From contig NZ_BMJQ01000001.1 in the NCBI RefSeq assembly GCF_014643535.1, forward strand, positions 620,001-684,000: a stretch of 64,000 nucleotides of DNA. The letters run 5' to 3'. The position numbers were made by a program, and so were the translations under genes. Source of the stretch: Aliidongia dinghuensis (GTDB lineage Bacteria; Pseudomonadota; Alphaproteobacteria; ATCC43930; CGMCC-115725). How positions within the stretch are numbered: the first letter of the stretch is position 1; each line of letters opens with the position of its first letter. Below, in pieces: positions 44,043-53,174 of the stretch. Below the pieces are notes generated by a model. That model was not told the origin of the DNA, did no database searches, and was given only the letters and a program-made list of their open reading frames with translations.

Positions 44043-46157
44043 TCAATCGATCTCGGCTGCGGCCGGCGCGACCCAGCGCGCGAAGGCCTGGACGAGCAGG
44101 TCGATGTCGACTGGCTTCGGCACGAAATCGTTCATGCCGGCCGCCTTGCAGGCGGCGATATCGTCGGCGAAGGCATTGGCGGTGAGTGCTATGATCGGGA
44201 CCCCGTTCGCCGGCGCGGTGAAGGCGCGAATGGCTCGGGTCGCATCGAGCCCGCTCATCACCGGCATGTGCAGGTCCATCAGGATCGCGTCATAACGGGT
44301 CGCGGCGGCGGCTTCGACCGCCTGCTGGCCGTCGCCGACCAGGTCGCAGCTGTGGCCCAGGGTTTCGAGCAGCGCCTCGATCAGCAACTGGTTCATCGGC
44401 ACGTCTTCCGCGACGAGGACCTGCAGCGGCCGCATGCGCGATGCGGTTGCCGTATCGCTCGACGGCAATGCGCGTTTGAACGGGACGGCCGGCGCCTTCG
44501 GCAAGGGCAGCTCGAACCAGAAGGTCGATCCTTCACTGTGGCGGCTCTCGACCCCGATTTCGCCCGCCATCAGCCGCACGAGGCTCGCCGAGATCGCGAG
44601 CCCGAGGCCAGTGCCCCCTTGGCTGCGATTGATTTGGCTGTGGTTGACCCGAGGCTCCAGCTGGTGGAAGCGCTGGAACAGGTTCGCCTGGTCCTCGGGC
44701 GCGATGCCGATGCCGGTGTCCTGGACCTCGAAGCGCACGCGGTCGCCACCGGCCGGCCGGACGCGAACTTCGACGCCGCCGGTCTGAGTGAACTTGATCG
44801 CGTTGGTGATCAGGTTGAGCAGAACCTGGCGCAGCCGGTTCGGGTCGCCGCGCACGAAGGTCTCGAGCCCCGCGTCCAGATGGCACGCGAGCGTCAGGCG
44901 TTTCTCCGCGGCCGCCGTCGTCATGATCGCAACGGCGCCTTCGACCAGGCTGCCGAGCTCGATCGACGCCTCCTCGAACGCCATCTTGCCGGCCTCGATC
45001 TTGGAGAAGTCGAGAATGTCGTTGATGAGTGCGTAGAGATGCCGGCCGGCATCGTTCAGCAGTTCGACGTAACGCTTATAGGGGGCGTCGAGCGGGGCCG
45101 CGCGCAGCAGCCGCGCGAAGCCCAGGAGCCCGTTGAGCGGGGTCCTCAGCTCATGGCTCATGCTGGCGAGGAAATCCGATTTTGCGTGGCTCGCGGCGTC
45201 GGCGCGCCGGGTTTCGGCGCTCAAGGCCCGACGGCTCTTCAGTTCCTGCAGCCAGCCGAACAGCAGCAGCAGGACGACGAGGCTGACCCCGCCCGCGGCA
45301 TAGAGCAGGTTGCGGCGGAACTGGGCGCTCTCTGCGACGATGTCGTCGAGCGCCACGCCGGCCGTGACCACGATGGGGAAGTCGGCGAGCGTGCGATAGG
45401 CGTAGAGCCGTTCCTTGCCGTCGACGATGCTCACCTGCCAATAGCTGCCGGACGGGGCCCGGTCGATCTCCGACCAGAGCCGGGAGCCGTCCGAAGTCTG
45501 GCCGATGTAGTTGCCCTCTGGAATGCGCGCGCGGATGACGCGGTCGGCCGTGCCCGTCATCACCACGACGCCGCCCGGGCCGAGCGCCGACTGGTCGTAG
45601 AGCTGCTCGAGCAGCGTCACTTCGACCGAGATCGCGACGGCGCCGATGAGCTGGCCGTCGGGCGCCCGAACGGCGCGGGCGAAGGGCAGGACCTGCCGGC
45701 CGTTGCTGCGGGCCGCGACCGGTGCGCCGACGACGACCGCATCCCGAGTCTTCGGATCGATTGCCCGTTGGAAATAGGGCCGGTCGCTGAGCGTCATCGG
45801 CACGGTGCCGGCCCCGTTGATGAGGGTGCCGACGCCGGCCGGGTCGAGGACCACGATATTGCCGTGAAAGGCGTCATAGAGCCGCTGCCGGGTCGCGAGC
45901 GACGCGGTCCGCTCGAGCCCGTTCTCCTGGTAATAGGCGGCAAGGAAGCGCATCACATCGTCGATGAGGCTGAGGTTGCCCGAGACGAAACGGCCATAGG
46001 CCGTCGCGATTTCCTCGGCCTTGGCACGGGCCTCCTCGACCGCCCGATCGTGGATCGCGCTGACCTGGACCGCATAGGCGGTCCAGATGCCGGCCAGCAG
46101 CGCCAGCGCCACGGCCCACGCATAGAGGGGGCGATGCAGCCGGCGGACGCGGCGCAT
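44043..46157 (-). CDS. Hybrid histidine kinase with Cache sensor
   Basis: This encodes 704 residues from ATG at 46157, where the ATG overlaps the upstream stop (TGATG). Layout: membrane helix (12-30), periplasmic double-Cache domain (about 40-280), membrane helix (285-303), HisKA with His335 in SMSHELRTPLNG, HATPase (about 450-565; N box LLNLITNAIKF, G boxes DTGIGIAPED and GTGLGLAIS), and a C-terminal receiver (about 590-700) with the phospho-acceptor Asp in YDAILMDLHMP. It senses an extracellular ligand and passes phosphate internally; no output regulator lies nearby, so a phosphotransfer protein elsewhere is expected. Confidence 0.94.
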   Translation of the reverse strand: MRRVRRLHRPLYAWAVALALLAGIWTAYAVQVSAIHDRAVEEARAKAEEIATAYGRFVSGNLSLIDDVMRFLAAYYQENGLERTASLATRQRLYDAFHGNIVVLDPAGVGTLINGAGTVPMTLSDRPYFQRAIDPKTRDAVVVGAPVAARSNGRQVLPFARAVRAPDGQLIGAVAISVEVTLLEQLYDQSALGPGGVVVMTGTADRVIRARIPEGNYIGQTSDGSRLWSEIDRAPSGSYWQVSIVDGKERLYAYRTLADFPIVVTAGVALDDIVAESAQFRRNLLYAAGGVSLVVLLLLFGWLQELKSRRALSAETRRADAASHAKSDFLASMSHELRTPLNGLLGFARLLRAAPLDAPYKRYVELLNDAGRHLYALINDILDFSKIEAGKMAFEEASIELGSLVEGAVAIMTTAAAEKRLTLACHLDAGLETFVRGDPNRLRQVLLNLITNAIKFTQTGGVEVRVRPAGGDRVRFEVQDTGIGIAPEDQANLFQRFHQLEPRVNHSQINRSQGGTGLGLAISASLVRLMAGEIGVESRHSEGSTFWFELPLPKAPAVPFKRALPSSDTATASRMRPLQVLVAEDVPMNQLLIEALLETLGHSCDLVGDGQQAVEAAAATRYDAILMDLHMPVMSGLDATRAIRAFTAPANGVPIIALTANAFADDIAACKAAGMNDFVPKPVDIDLLVQAFARWVAPAAAEID

Positions 46158-46819
46158 CAGTGGCTGATCGGTTCGGCCAGGGCCGGCGCCGCCGCTTCCT
46201 GCCGTGCAAGATCGAATAGCGGCAGGAAGAATTCCGGTTCCTGGGCGCCTGAGAGTGCATATTTGCCGTCGATGATGACGCAGGGCACGCCATTGATGCC
46301 GAGCCGGCGCGCACCGATGTCCTCGGCCAGCACCGCGGCGCGGTCTTCGTCGGCGGCGAGGAACGCCCGTGCTTCGCGCCGGTCGAGCCCGGCCTCGGCG
46401 GCAATGTCCGCCAGCACCTCGACCGAGCCGATGTCGCGGGCCTCCTCGAAATAGGCGCTGTAGAGCCGGGCGGTCAGCTCGGCCTCGACGCCGCGCCGGC
46501 GCCCGAGCCGCTTCAGCCGATGGGCGTTCAGGCTGTTGGGTGTGCGCGCGATCCGGTCGAAGTCGAAGCGGATGCCCTCGGCGGCGCCGGCCTCGCCGAT
46601 CGCCTGGTAGATGCGGCCGGCATGAAACGCGCCGCCGAACTTCGCCATGAGATAGGCTTGGCGCGGCACGCCCTCGGCCGGCATGTCGGGGTTGAGCTGA
46701 AAGGCACGCCAAGTGAGTTGCGGCGGCGGCCCGCCGTCGCGCTCCAGGGCGCGTTCCAGCCGCCGCTGGCCGATGAAGCACCAGGGGCAGATGAGATCGG
46801 AGACGATCTCGATGAGCAT
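46157..46819 (-). CDS. DsbA-family oxidoreductase, FrnE-like
   Basis: This encodes 220 residues from ATG at 46819. It is a DsbA-fold thioredoxin-like protein with the active site CPWC at residues 11-14 (VSDLICPWCFIGQRRLERAL) and the cis-Pro loop GINGVPCVIIDGKYALSGAQ. This matches the FrnE branch. It has no signal peptide, so it acts in the cytoplasm, unlike classical DsbA. FrnE proteins have disulfide oxidoreductase or isomerase activity; their partners are poorly known. It starts the operon with the hybrid kinase and methyltransferase. Confidence 0.92.
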   Translation of the reverse strand: MLIEIVSDLICPWCFIGQRRLERALERDGGPPPQLTWRAFQLNPDMPAEGVPRQAYLMAKFGGAFHAGRIYQAIGEAGAAEGIRFDFDRIARTPNSLNAHRLKRLGRRRGVEAELTARLYSAYFEEARDIGSVEVLADIAAEAGLDRREARAFLAADEDRAAVLAEDIGARRLGINGVPCVIIDGKYALSGAQEPEFFLPLFDLARQEAAAPALAEPISH

Positions 46820-46915
46820 GCCGTCGTCGCCCTACCGCTCTCGTTCGGCTGACAGCTTAGCTCATCTCGCGTCCGGCGCGAAATGCCTCGGCGCCGTGGA
46901 ATCGCGCCTCGGCGA

Positions 46916-48538
46916 TCAGCGGTCCTTCCAGAAGCGCGCGGTCTTGGTGAATTGGCGCCAGACCTCGGCGAAGCGCTGTCGGGCGGCTTCCGTCTCGGCA
47001 GCGCTCCAGCCGGCGACGAGGCCTGCCGCGCGCGGCCCGTATTTCTCATCTTGGGCCGCGAGCTTGGCCGCAAGCCCGCGCGCCACCACCGCGTCGTTGA
47101 GCGTGCCCAGGATGTCCTGGATGTCGCGCAACGCCGCGACGTAGCGGCGTGCCGGCTTGCCCGGGAACAGCGGGCGGAAGAACTCGGCGACATAGCGCAG
47201 GCGCTTCGCGTCGATGCGCAGGCCGTGCAGATCGCTGGGGCCGGCCTCGGCCAGGTGGGCGCCCGCCGCGAGGAAGCGCTTGTGGCTCTTCCGGAGGATC
47301 GCCGTCGCATACCGCTCAAGCGGTTCGGCCAGCAGGGCCGCGGCCTCGGCACTCGGCGGCTCGGGCCAGAGCCCGGCATCGAACCAGGCGGCGAGTCTCA
47401 GCGACAGGCCCATGAAATCGCTGGCCAGGACCGCGGCATAGGCGTCCGCCGCCGCGCGTTCGCGCAGGACCGCGGCCGTGAAGCCCAGACCCTTGAGGCC
47501 ACGCTCTTCGCCCAGGGCGCGGCCAAGCGGCGTCAGCGTATTCGCCATGAACACGTCCCATTCGCGCGCCTGGCCAAGCGCGCTCGCGAGTGCCGTCAGG
47601 TCGCCCGCGAGCGCCCGGCGCGGCGCATCCGGCAACGCCTTGCGGAAGACGGAAAGGATCGAACGCAAGCGGCGGAGCGCCACGCGGGCCTGATGCACCT
47701 GCTCGACCGGCATCGCCTGGGTGAGCCGGCCGATCTCCGCGCGCAGATCGGCAACCGCCGCGCGGCCGATCGCGAGCAAGCCCTGCTCGACGCTCATGGC
47801 GTGATGGAGCAGCGGTGCCTGTCCGGGCTCGGTCGGCCACCAATCTTCGGCCGCGACCAGGCGATAGGCCTGCTGCACGGCATCGTGGGTCGCGAGCTCG
47901 AACGGGACCGCGCGATGCAGCTCGGCCGCGAAATCGTAGAGGCCGTGGGCCGGGCCGGCCTGCAGCAGAAGCTCGACCTGGCACGGCCCGAGCCGGCCGG
48001 CCGTCGCCTCGACCTCGGCCTTCTCGAGCGTGAGCGCGAACCGGGCCTCGCCGAACTCGATCTGCCAGATCGTGCGGTGCAGATCGAGCGCCAGGACCGG
48101 CACGAGATCGCTGGGCAAGAGGCGCGCGACATGGCCCACGTCGATGCCCGGCAGGAACGCGAGCCGGGCCGGGTCGAGTCGCTCGCCGTCGAGCGCCATC
48201 GCGACCGGGCTCAGAATCCGGCCGCCGGTCGGCCTGACACCGATCGGGCGCATCAGCTGTTGCCGGCGCCGGCCCGAGGTTTCGATCGCGAAGCCGATGC
48301 CCTGGCGCCCGATGGTGAGGCCTGGCGTATCCCAGAAAACCTGGCGCAAGCGGCGGATGACTGGCCGCTTCGCCGCATGGGCCAGCACGACTTCGGCCTT
48401 GGCCAGCACGGCGGCGGCCTCGCCGTCGACGTCGAGCAAGAGGCGCAGCGGCGGTGTCGCCGGCGGCACGACGGGGGCAGGGATTTCAGGCGCGGTCGCG
48501 ATCTCGCTCGCGGGTTCTACGGTCGCGTCGATCATCAT
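46916..48538 (-). CDS. CYTH-CHAD domain protein with degenerate CYTH
   Basis: This encodes 540 residues from ATG at 48538. Residues about 30-245 align with the CYTH (triphosphate tunnel) fold (AKRPVIRRLRQVFWDTPGLT, RRQQLMRPIG). Residues about 265-540 are CHAD (VHQARVALRRLRSILSVFRK and DLHGLRIDAKRLRYVAEFFR), a helical domain rich in conserved His/Arg that binds polyphosphate. The ExExK start motif of active CYTH enzymes is not visible; the corresponding strand reads LRLLLDVDGEA. The protein may therefore bind polyphosphate without hydrolysing triphosphate. Cytoplasmic, monocistronic. Confidence 0.9.
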   Translation of the reverse strand: MMIDATVEPASEIATAPEIPAPVVPPATPPLRLLLDVDGEAAAVLAKAEVVLAHAAKRPVIRRLRQVFWDTPGLTIGRQGIGFAIETSGRRRQQLMRPIGVRPTGGRILSPVAMALDGERLDPARLAFLPGIDVGHVARLLPSDLVPVLALDLHRTIWQIEFGEARFALTLEKAEVEATAGRLGPCQVELLLQAGPAHGLYDFAAELHRAVPFELATHDAVQQAYRLVAAEDWWPTEPGQAPLLHHAMSVEQGLLAIGRAAVADLRAEIGRLTQAMPVEQVHQARVALRRLRSILSVFRKALPDAPRRALAGDLTALASALGQAREWDVFMANTLTPLGRALGEERGLKGLGFTAAVLRERAAADAYAAVLASDFMGLSLRLAAWFDAGLWPEPPSAEAAALLAEPLERYATAILRKSHKRFLAAGAHLAEAGPSDLHGLRIDAKRLRYVAEFFRPLFPGKPARRYVAALRDIQDILGTLNDAVVARGLAAKLAAQDEKYGPRAAGLVAGWSAAETEAARQRFAEVWRQFTKTARFWKDR

Positions 48539-48558
48539 GGCAGGGCAGGCGATCCAGG

Positions 48559-48582
48559 CTTCATCAATCGAGACTTCATCAA
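48559..48582. repeat. 15-bp-period direct repeat upstream of the CYTH-CHAD gene
   Basis: CTTCATCAA occurs at 48559-48567 and 48574-48582, a 15-bp period. It lies 20 bp upstream of the CYTH-CHAD start at 48538, so it is in the leader or promoter region. Confidence 0.65.
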
Positions 48583-48690
48583 AGTGTCACATTTTCTGGC
48601 GGTTTTCGACCGCGAGGTCAGCATAAATTCGATCTATGGCATCTCATTCGGATGCGGTGGCCATGAAAACGATTTCAAGAAGGCGTCTGT

Positions 48691-49938
48691 TTATGGGGAA
48701 CCTGGGGCCATGCCTGGGGCCACGGGCACGCCGCCACGGATGATGCCGGCGCAGGGATTGCCGCCGATCCAGTACGCGAGGGCGGCCGGGCTCTCGATGT
48801 CCCAGAGCGCCAGGTCCGCCCGGAGGCCCGATGCCAGGCGGCCGCGATCGGCGAGTCCCAAGGCCTGGGCCGCCGCGCGCGTCACGCCGGCGAGCGCCTC
48901 CTCGGGCGTGAGCCGGAACAGCGTGCAGCCCATGGATAGCATCAGAAGCAGGGAGAGCACCGGCGCCGAGCCGGGGTTGCAGTTGGACGCGAGCGCCATC
49001 GGCACGCCGGCTTGGCGCAGGGCCGCGACCGGTGGCCGCCGCGACTCGCCCAGAAAATAATTGGCGCCGGGCAGCAGCACCGCGACCGTGCCGGCCGCGG
49101 CCATGGCGGCGACGCCGTCCTCGCCGAGGCATTCGAGATGATCGGCCGACAGCGCGCCGAATCGGGCCGCGAGCGCCGCACCGCCCAGGTCCGACAGTTG
49201 CTCGGCATGCAGCTTGACGCTGAGGCCGAGCCTGGTCGCCGTCTCGAAGATCCGCGCCATTTCGTCCGGGGTGAAGGCGATGCCCTCGCAGAAGCCGTCG
49301 ACCGCGTCGGCCAGGCCGGACTGGGCGACGGCGGGCAGCATCTCGCGGCACAGCAGGTCGACGTAGTCGCCTTGCCGGCCCTTGAATTCCGGTGGAACCG
49401 CATGGGCGCCGAGAAAGCTCGTCGAGACCGAGACCGGCAGGGCGTCGCCGAGCCGGCGTGCGGCCCGCAGCATCTTGAGCTCGGTCGCGAGATCAAGGCC
49501 GTAGCCGGACTTGACCTCGACCGTGGTGACGCCTTCGGCCAGGAACGGCCGCAGCCGGCGGACGGCGCCCGCGACGAGGTCGTCCTCACTCGCGGCCCGC
49601 GTCGCGGCGACGGTCGAGACGATGCCGCCGCCCGCGCGCGCGATTTCCTCGTAGGTGGCGCCTTCGAGCCGAAGCTCGAATTCGCGCACGCGCTCGCCGC
49701 CGAACAGGATGTGGGTGTGGCAGTCGATCAGCCCGGGCGTCATCCAGTGCCCGCCGCCCTCGACGACCGCGGCGGCAAGCCGGTCCGGCGTCCCAGGCAG
49801 ATCGGCGCGCCGGCCGACCCAGGCGATCCGTCCATCGCGAATCGCCAGCGCGCCGTCACGGATCATCCCATAGGGTGCGTCCGTTTGCATGGTGGCGAGG
49901 TCGACGTCGACCCATAGACTGTCCCAGATTGCCGTCAC
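48691..49938 (-). CDS. hutI: Imidazolonepropionase HutI
   Basis: This encodes 415 residues from GTG at 49938 (GGGGACGAGG upstream). It is an amidohydrolase-family enzyme with the metal motif [17 protein letters not shown] and [34 protein letters not shown] and [12 protein letters not shown], all hallmarks of HutI. It hydrolyses imidazolone-5-propanoate to N-formimino-L-glutamate, the third step of histidine breakdown. Divergent from hutF, 74 bp apart, so the two probably share a control region. hutH, hutU and hutC are not in the window. Confidence 0.96.
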   Translation of the reverse strand: MTAIWDSLWVDVDLATMQTDAPYGMIRDGALAIRDGRIAWVGRRADLPGTPDRLAAAVVEGGGHWMTPGLIDCHTHILFGGERVREFELRLEGATYEEIARAGGGIVSTVAATRAASEDDLVAGAVRRLRPFLAEGVTTVEVKSGYGLDLATELKMLRAARRLGDALPVSVSTSFLGAHAVPPEFKGRQGDYVDLLCREMLPAVAQSGLADAVDGFCEGIAFTPDEMARIFETATRLGLSVKLHAEQLSDLGGAALAARFGALSADHLECLGEDGVAAMAAAGTVAVLLPGANYFLGESRRPPVAALRQAGVPMALASNCNPGSAPVLSLLLMLSMGCTLFRLTPEEALAGVTRAAAQALGLADRGRLASGLRADLALWDIESPAALAYWIGGNPCAGIIRGGVPVAPGMAPGSP

Positions 49939-49967
49939 CCTCGTCCCCGGAATAGGTTGCTGGTCTC

Positions 49968-50000
49968 GGGCATCATATCGGACTGGGGCATCATATCGGA
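49968..50000. repeat. 15-bp repeat in the hutI/hutF promoter gap
   Basis: GGGCATCATATCGGA occurs at 49968-49982 and 49986-50000, 3 bp apart (period 18). It fills nearly half of the 74-bp gap between divergent hutI and hutF, ending 12 bp before the hutF start. It could be a duplicated regulator site. Confidence 0.88.
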
Positions 50001-50012
50001 GAACTAGGGGCG

Positions 50013-51395
50013 ATGACCGCGCTGTTTGCTGAGGCCGCGCTGCTCCCGGACGGTTGGCGCGACAACGTGCTGCTGGAGATCGATCCGGCCGGCAATCTCG
50101 TCACCGTCAAGGCCGACGTCGACGCCGCGTCACCGGCCGCCGCCGCGGCCGAACGGCTCGACGGGCCCGCGCTGCCCGGCATGCCCAACCTGCATAGCCA
50201 CGCGTTCCAGCGCGCCATGGCTGGCCTGGCAGAAGCGGCCGAGCGCGATCCCGGCAGCTTCTGGAGCTGGCGACCGGTGATGTACCGCTTCGCCGGTGCG
50301 CTCGGCCCCGACGATCTCGAGGCGATCGCGGCCCAGCTGCAGATCGAGATGCTGAAGGCGGGTTATACGGCGGTTTGCGAGTTCCATTACCTGCACAATG
50401 CGCCCGACGGCTCGCCCTATGCCGATCCAGCGAGCCTGCCGCACGCGGTGCTGGCGGCGGCGCGGCGCACCGGCATCGGGCTTACCATGCTGCCCGTGCT
50501 CTACCAGACGGGCGGCTTCGGCGGGTTGCCGCCGAACGAGGGGCAACGGCGCTTCGTGCTCTCGGTCGACCGCTTCCTGGCGCTCGTCGCGGGGCTGGCC
50601 GGCGAGGCGGCGGGCGACGGGCAGCTCCGCATCGGCGTGGCGCCCCATTCGCTCCGGGCGGTGCCGCCCAAGGCGCTCGGCGAAATGCTGGCCGGTCTCG
50701 GCGCCGTCGATCCGACCGCGCCGATCCATATCCATGCCGCTGAGCAAGTGCGCGAGGTCGAGGACTGCCTCGGCTGGTGCGGTTCGCGGCCGGTCGAATG
50801 GCTGCTCGACCATACGCCGATCGATCAGCGCTGGTGCCTGGTGCACGCGACACACATGACGGCGCGCGAGATGCACCGGCTGGCGGCGAGCGGCGCCGTC
50901 GTCGGCCTGTGCCCTACGACCGAGGCGAACCTGGGCGACGGGCTGTTCCCGCTCGAAGCCTTCCAGGCCGCGGGCGGCACCTGGGGCATCGGCTCCGACA
51001 GCAATGTCTCGGTCAACCCGGTCGAGGAGCTGCGCTGGCTCGAATACGGCCGGCGGCTCTCGACGCTTCGGCGTACCGTCGCGGCGCTGCCGGGCGAGTC
51101 GACCGGGGCAATCCTCTGGTCCCGGGCGCTCGAGGGCGGGGCGGCGGCGTCCGGCCGGCGCATCGGCGCGCTGGCGCCCGGCTATCGCGCCGATCTCGTG
51201 GTGCTTGACGGCAACCATCCGCTGATCTACGGCCGCGACGGCAACCGGCTGCTCGACGCCCTCGTGTTCGCCGGCAGCGCGCCGCTGGTGCGTCATGTCC
51301 TGGTCGGCGGGCAGTGGCGGGTGCGCGACGGCCGGCACGAGCAAGAGGCCGGCGTGGCAGCCGCCTACCGGCGCGTGCTGGACCGGCTGCTGTGA
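50013..51395 (+). CDS. hutF: Formimidoylglutamate deiminase HutF
   Basis: This encodes 460 residues from ATG at 50013. It is an amidohydrolase with [20 protein letters not shown] (metal ligands), [40 protein letters not shown] and [20 protein letters not shown], all typical of HutF. It converts N-formimino-L-glutamate to N-formyl-L-glutamate and ammonia, the route of the five-step histidine pathway; N-formylglutamate deformylase (HutG) would complete it but is not in the window. Its stop overlaps the start of the downstream hydrolase gene (GTGA). Confidence 0.96.
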   Translation: MTALFAEAALLPDGWRDNVLLEIDPAGNLVTVKADVDAASPAAAAAERLDGPALPGMPNLHSHAFQRAMAGLAEAAERDPGSFWSWRPVMYRFAGALGPDDLEAIAAQLQIEMLKAGYTAVCEFHYLHNAPDGSPYADPASLPHAVLAAARRTGIGLTMLPVLYQTGGFGGLPPNEGQRRFVLSVDRFLALVAGLAGEAAGDGQLRIGVAPHSLRAVPPKALGEMLAGLGAVDPTAPIHIHAAEQVREVEDCLGWCGSRPVEWLLDHTPIDQRWCLVHATHMTAREMHRLAASGAVVGLCPTTEANLGDGLFPLEAFQAAGGTWGIGSDSNVSVNPVEELRWLEYGRRLSTLRRTVAALPGESTGAILWSRALEGGAAASGRRIGALAPGYRADLVVLDGNHPLIYGRDGNRLLDALVFAGSAPLVRHVLVGGQWRVRDGRHEQEAGVAAAYRRVLDRLL

Positions 51396-52435
51396 CCGAC
51401 GAGACCCGCCCGCTGGACGCGCTCAAGGCGGCGGCAGAGGAAGGCGCACGCCGGATGGCGGAATTCGCCCGCGGCCTGCAATTGCCCGATCCCGGCAATC
51501 TCCTGGCCTCGCTCTGGCCCGACGAGGACATCGAGGCGCGCCGCCTGGCCGAGGCCTATCCGCCGTGCGGCCACTTCGTCGAGGTCGACGGCGTCCGGCT
51601 GCACTGGATCGAGCGCGGCGCCGGCCGGCCCGTCGTCTTCGTCCATGGCGCCGGCGGCATGGTCGAGGACCTGCTGTCGAGCCGCTTTGCGCCGCTGGTC
51701 GGCGCCGATCACCGGCTGATCGCGATCGATCGGCCGGGCTACGGCCACAGCGAGCGGCCCCGGCGAGATCCGGCCGGCGCCGACTTGGCCGTCCCCGACT
51801 TGGCCGGTCCCGTGGCGCAGGCGCGGCTTCTGCACCGGGCGCTGGCGCGGCTCGGCGTCGAACGGCCGGTGCTGATCGGCCATTCCTGGGGTGGTGCCAT
51901 GGTACTGGCCTTCGCCCATGAGTTTCCGGCGGATGTAGCAGGCGTCCTGGTCCTGGCCGGCTGGAGCCATCCCGCGCGCGAGGCGACGCTCTGGATGGCC
52001 GGCCTGACGGCGGCGCCGGTCGTCGGCAGCCTGATGAGCCGCGCGCTGGCGCCGGCGCTCTCCGGCGGTCTCGCCCAGGAGATCATCGGTCAGTTGTTCG
52101 CGCCCGAGCCGGTGCCGGCGAGCTTTCTCGATTTCCCGATCGAGCTCGCCCTCCGGCCGTCGCAGCTGCGCGCCAATGCGGAGGATCTGGCCGCCCTCAA
52201 CCCCGACGTCGCGCGCCTGCGCCGGCACTATCGGCAACTGACCGTGCCAATGGAGATCCTGACCGGCGGCGCCGACAAGGTGGTCAATCCGATGGCCCAC
52301 ACGTTTCGACTGGCGCGCGCGGTGCCGGACGCCGGCTTCCAGGTTCTGCCGGGCGTCGGCCACATGCTGCATCATACGCAGCCCGAGGCCGTGTGCGCGG
52401 CGCTCGCGCGCTTGACGGCGCGGATCGGCGGCTGA
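51392..52435 (+). CDS. Alpha/beta hydrolase coupled to hutF
   Basis: This encodes 347 residues from GTG at 51392, overlapping the hutF stop by 3 bases (GTGA), which implies translational coupling. An N-terminal helical stretch of about 60 residues precedes a classic alpha/beta hydrolase: oxyanion loop VFVHGAGGMVEDL, nucleophile elbow LIGHSWGGAMVLAFAH, Asp in EILTGGADKVVN and His in PGVGHMLHHTQP. All three triad residues are present. No signal peptide. The closest general types are epoxide hydrolase or lipase-like esterases; its role beside hutF is unknown. It is not the hutG deformylase fold. Confidence 0.9.
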   Translation: MTDETRPLDALKAAAEEGARRMAEFARGLQLPDPGNLLASLWPDEDIEARRLAEAYPPCGHFVEVDGVRLHWIERGAGRPVVFVHGAGGMVEDLLSSRFAPLVGADHRLIAIDRPGYGHSERPRRDPAGADLAVPDLAGPVAQARLLHRALARLGVERPVLIGHSWGGAMVLAFAHEFPADVAGVLVLAGWSHPAREATLWMAGLTAAPVVGSLMSRALAPALSGGLAQEIIGQLFAPEPVPASFLDFPIELALRPSQLRANAEDLAALNPDVARLRRHYRQLTVPMEILTGGADKVVNPMAHTFRLARAVPDAGFQVLPGVGHMLHHTQPEAVCAALARLTARIGG

Positions 52436-52440
52436 CGAGA

Positions 52441-52461
52441 GTCAGGGAGCGCAGGTCAGGG
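52441..52461. repeat. Repeated stop-codon context, 14-bp period
   Basis: GTCAGGG occurs at 52441-52447 and 52455-52461. The second copy holds the stop codon (TCA on plus, TGA on minus) of the minus-strand gene ending at 52456, and the other copy repeats it 14 bp further on. Confidence 0.55.
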
Positions 52462-52920
52462 GGCGAGGCCGTAGCGTAGCGGCATCGTGCCCGGGTCTTT
52501 GCGGTCGCGCAGCAGCGCGATCAATTTCTGGCGCTGCTCGGGCGTCGCCTGCTGCAGGTAGGTCACGAGGGCGGTCAGCACCTCGTCGCCGGTCGCGCGC
52601 CGGATGGTGATGACCTGATCCTGCAGCACGCGGATCCGCTCGGGGTCCGGTGTGGGCTTGCCGAATTCAGCCAGGATGTCGTCGACGACCGGCTGGGCCC
52701 GCGCGTGGCGCACCTCGACGGCGATCTTGACCGCGCGATGGAGTGCCGTCAGGCCCGGATCCGTCGCGGCCTCCACACCCAGCTCGCGCGCGAGGTCGGT
52801 AAAGCGCCGATCGACGATACTGAGCCGATGCTGCGACGTCTGGAAATAGTTCGAGCCCAGATAGGCGCCGAGGGCCAGCAGATTGAGCGCCACCGACAGG
52901 ACCGCCAGGATCTCGACCAT
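52456..52920 (-). CDS. Membrane-anchored periplasmic heavy-metal-sensor-like protein
   Basis: This encodes 154 residues from ATG at 52920; an in-frame TTG at 52968 would add 16 residues. The N-terminus MVEILAVLSVALNLLALGAY is a membrane anchor. The periplasmic part is helical and ends with VLTALVTYLQQATPEQRQKL followed by IALLRDRK, the LTPEQR-like pattern of the CpxP/ZraP/CnrX family (LTxxQ motif). Such proteins sense metals or envelope stress. No metal-binding His/Met cluster is obvious, and no sigma factor or kinase is adjacent, so the role is open. Confidence 0.8.
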   Translation of the reverse strand: MVEILAVLSVALNLLALGAYLGSNYFQTSQHRLSIVDRRFTDLARELGVEAATDPGLTALHRAVKIAVEVRHARAQPVVDDILAEFGKPTPDPERIRVLQDQVITIRRATGDEVLTALVTYLQQATPEQRQKLIALLRDRKDPGTMPLRYGLAP

Positions 52921-53174
52921 CCGTCCCGCGCCTTGCCTCGCCGTCGAAGGTGCCGCTTGTTCGTCCAAACTCTGCGCCCCAGTCCTTGGTCGTTGCTGCC
53001 CGATCGGTGCGGGTGCCGATCATTGTGGAGGCGAGTTTAGGCGTTTTCCGCGGCTTATGCATGGGGCGCATCGCCTCAATCTCTTGCGGCACTTCACCAG
53101 CGCCGCCGGTTTGCCCATAGTGGCCCAAGAGGTCCGGTGAACAATCCGTCCTCGGCAACCACTATCGAGGCGCC

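Noticed and set aside
46158..46781. N-terminal extension of the hybrid kinase to 912 residues
   Set aside because: The extension is a shifted frame of the DsbA-like gene; the ATG at 46157 directly precedes the first membrane helix.
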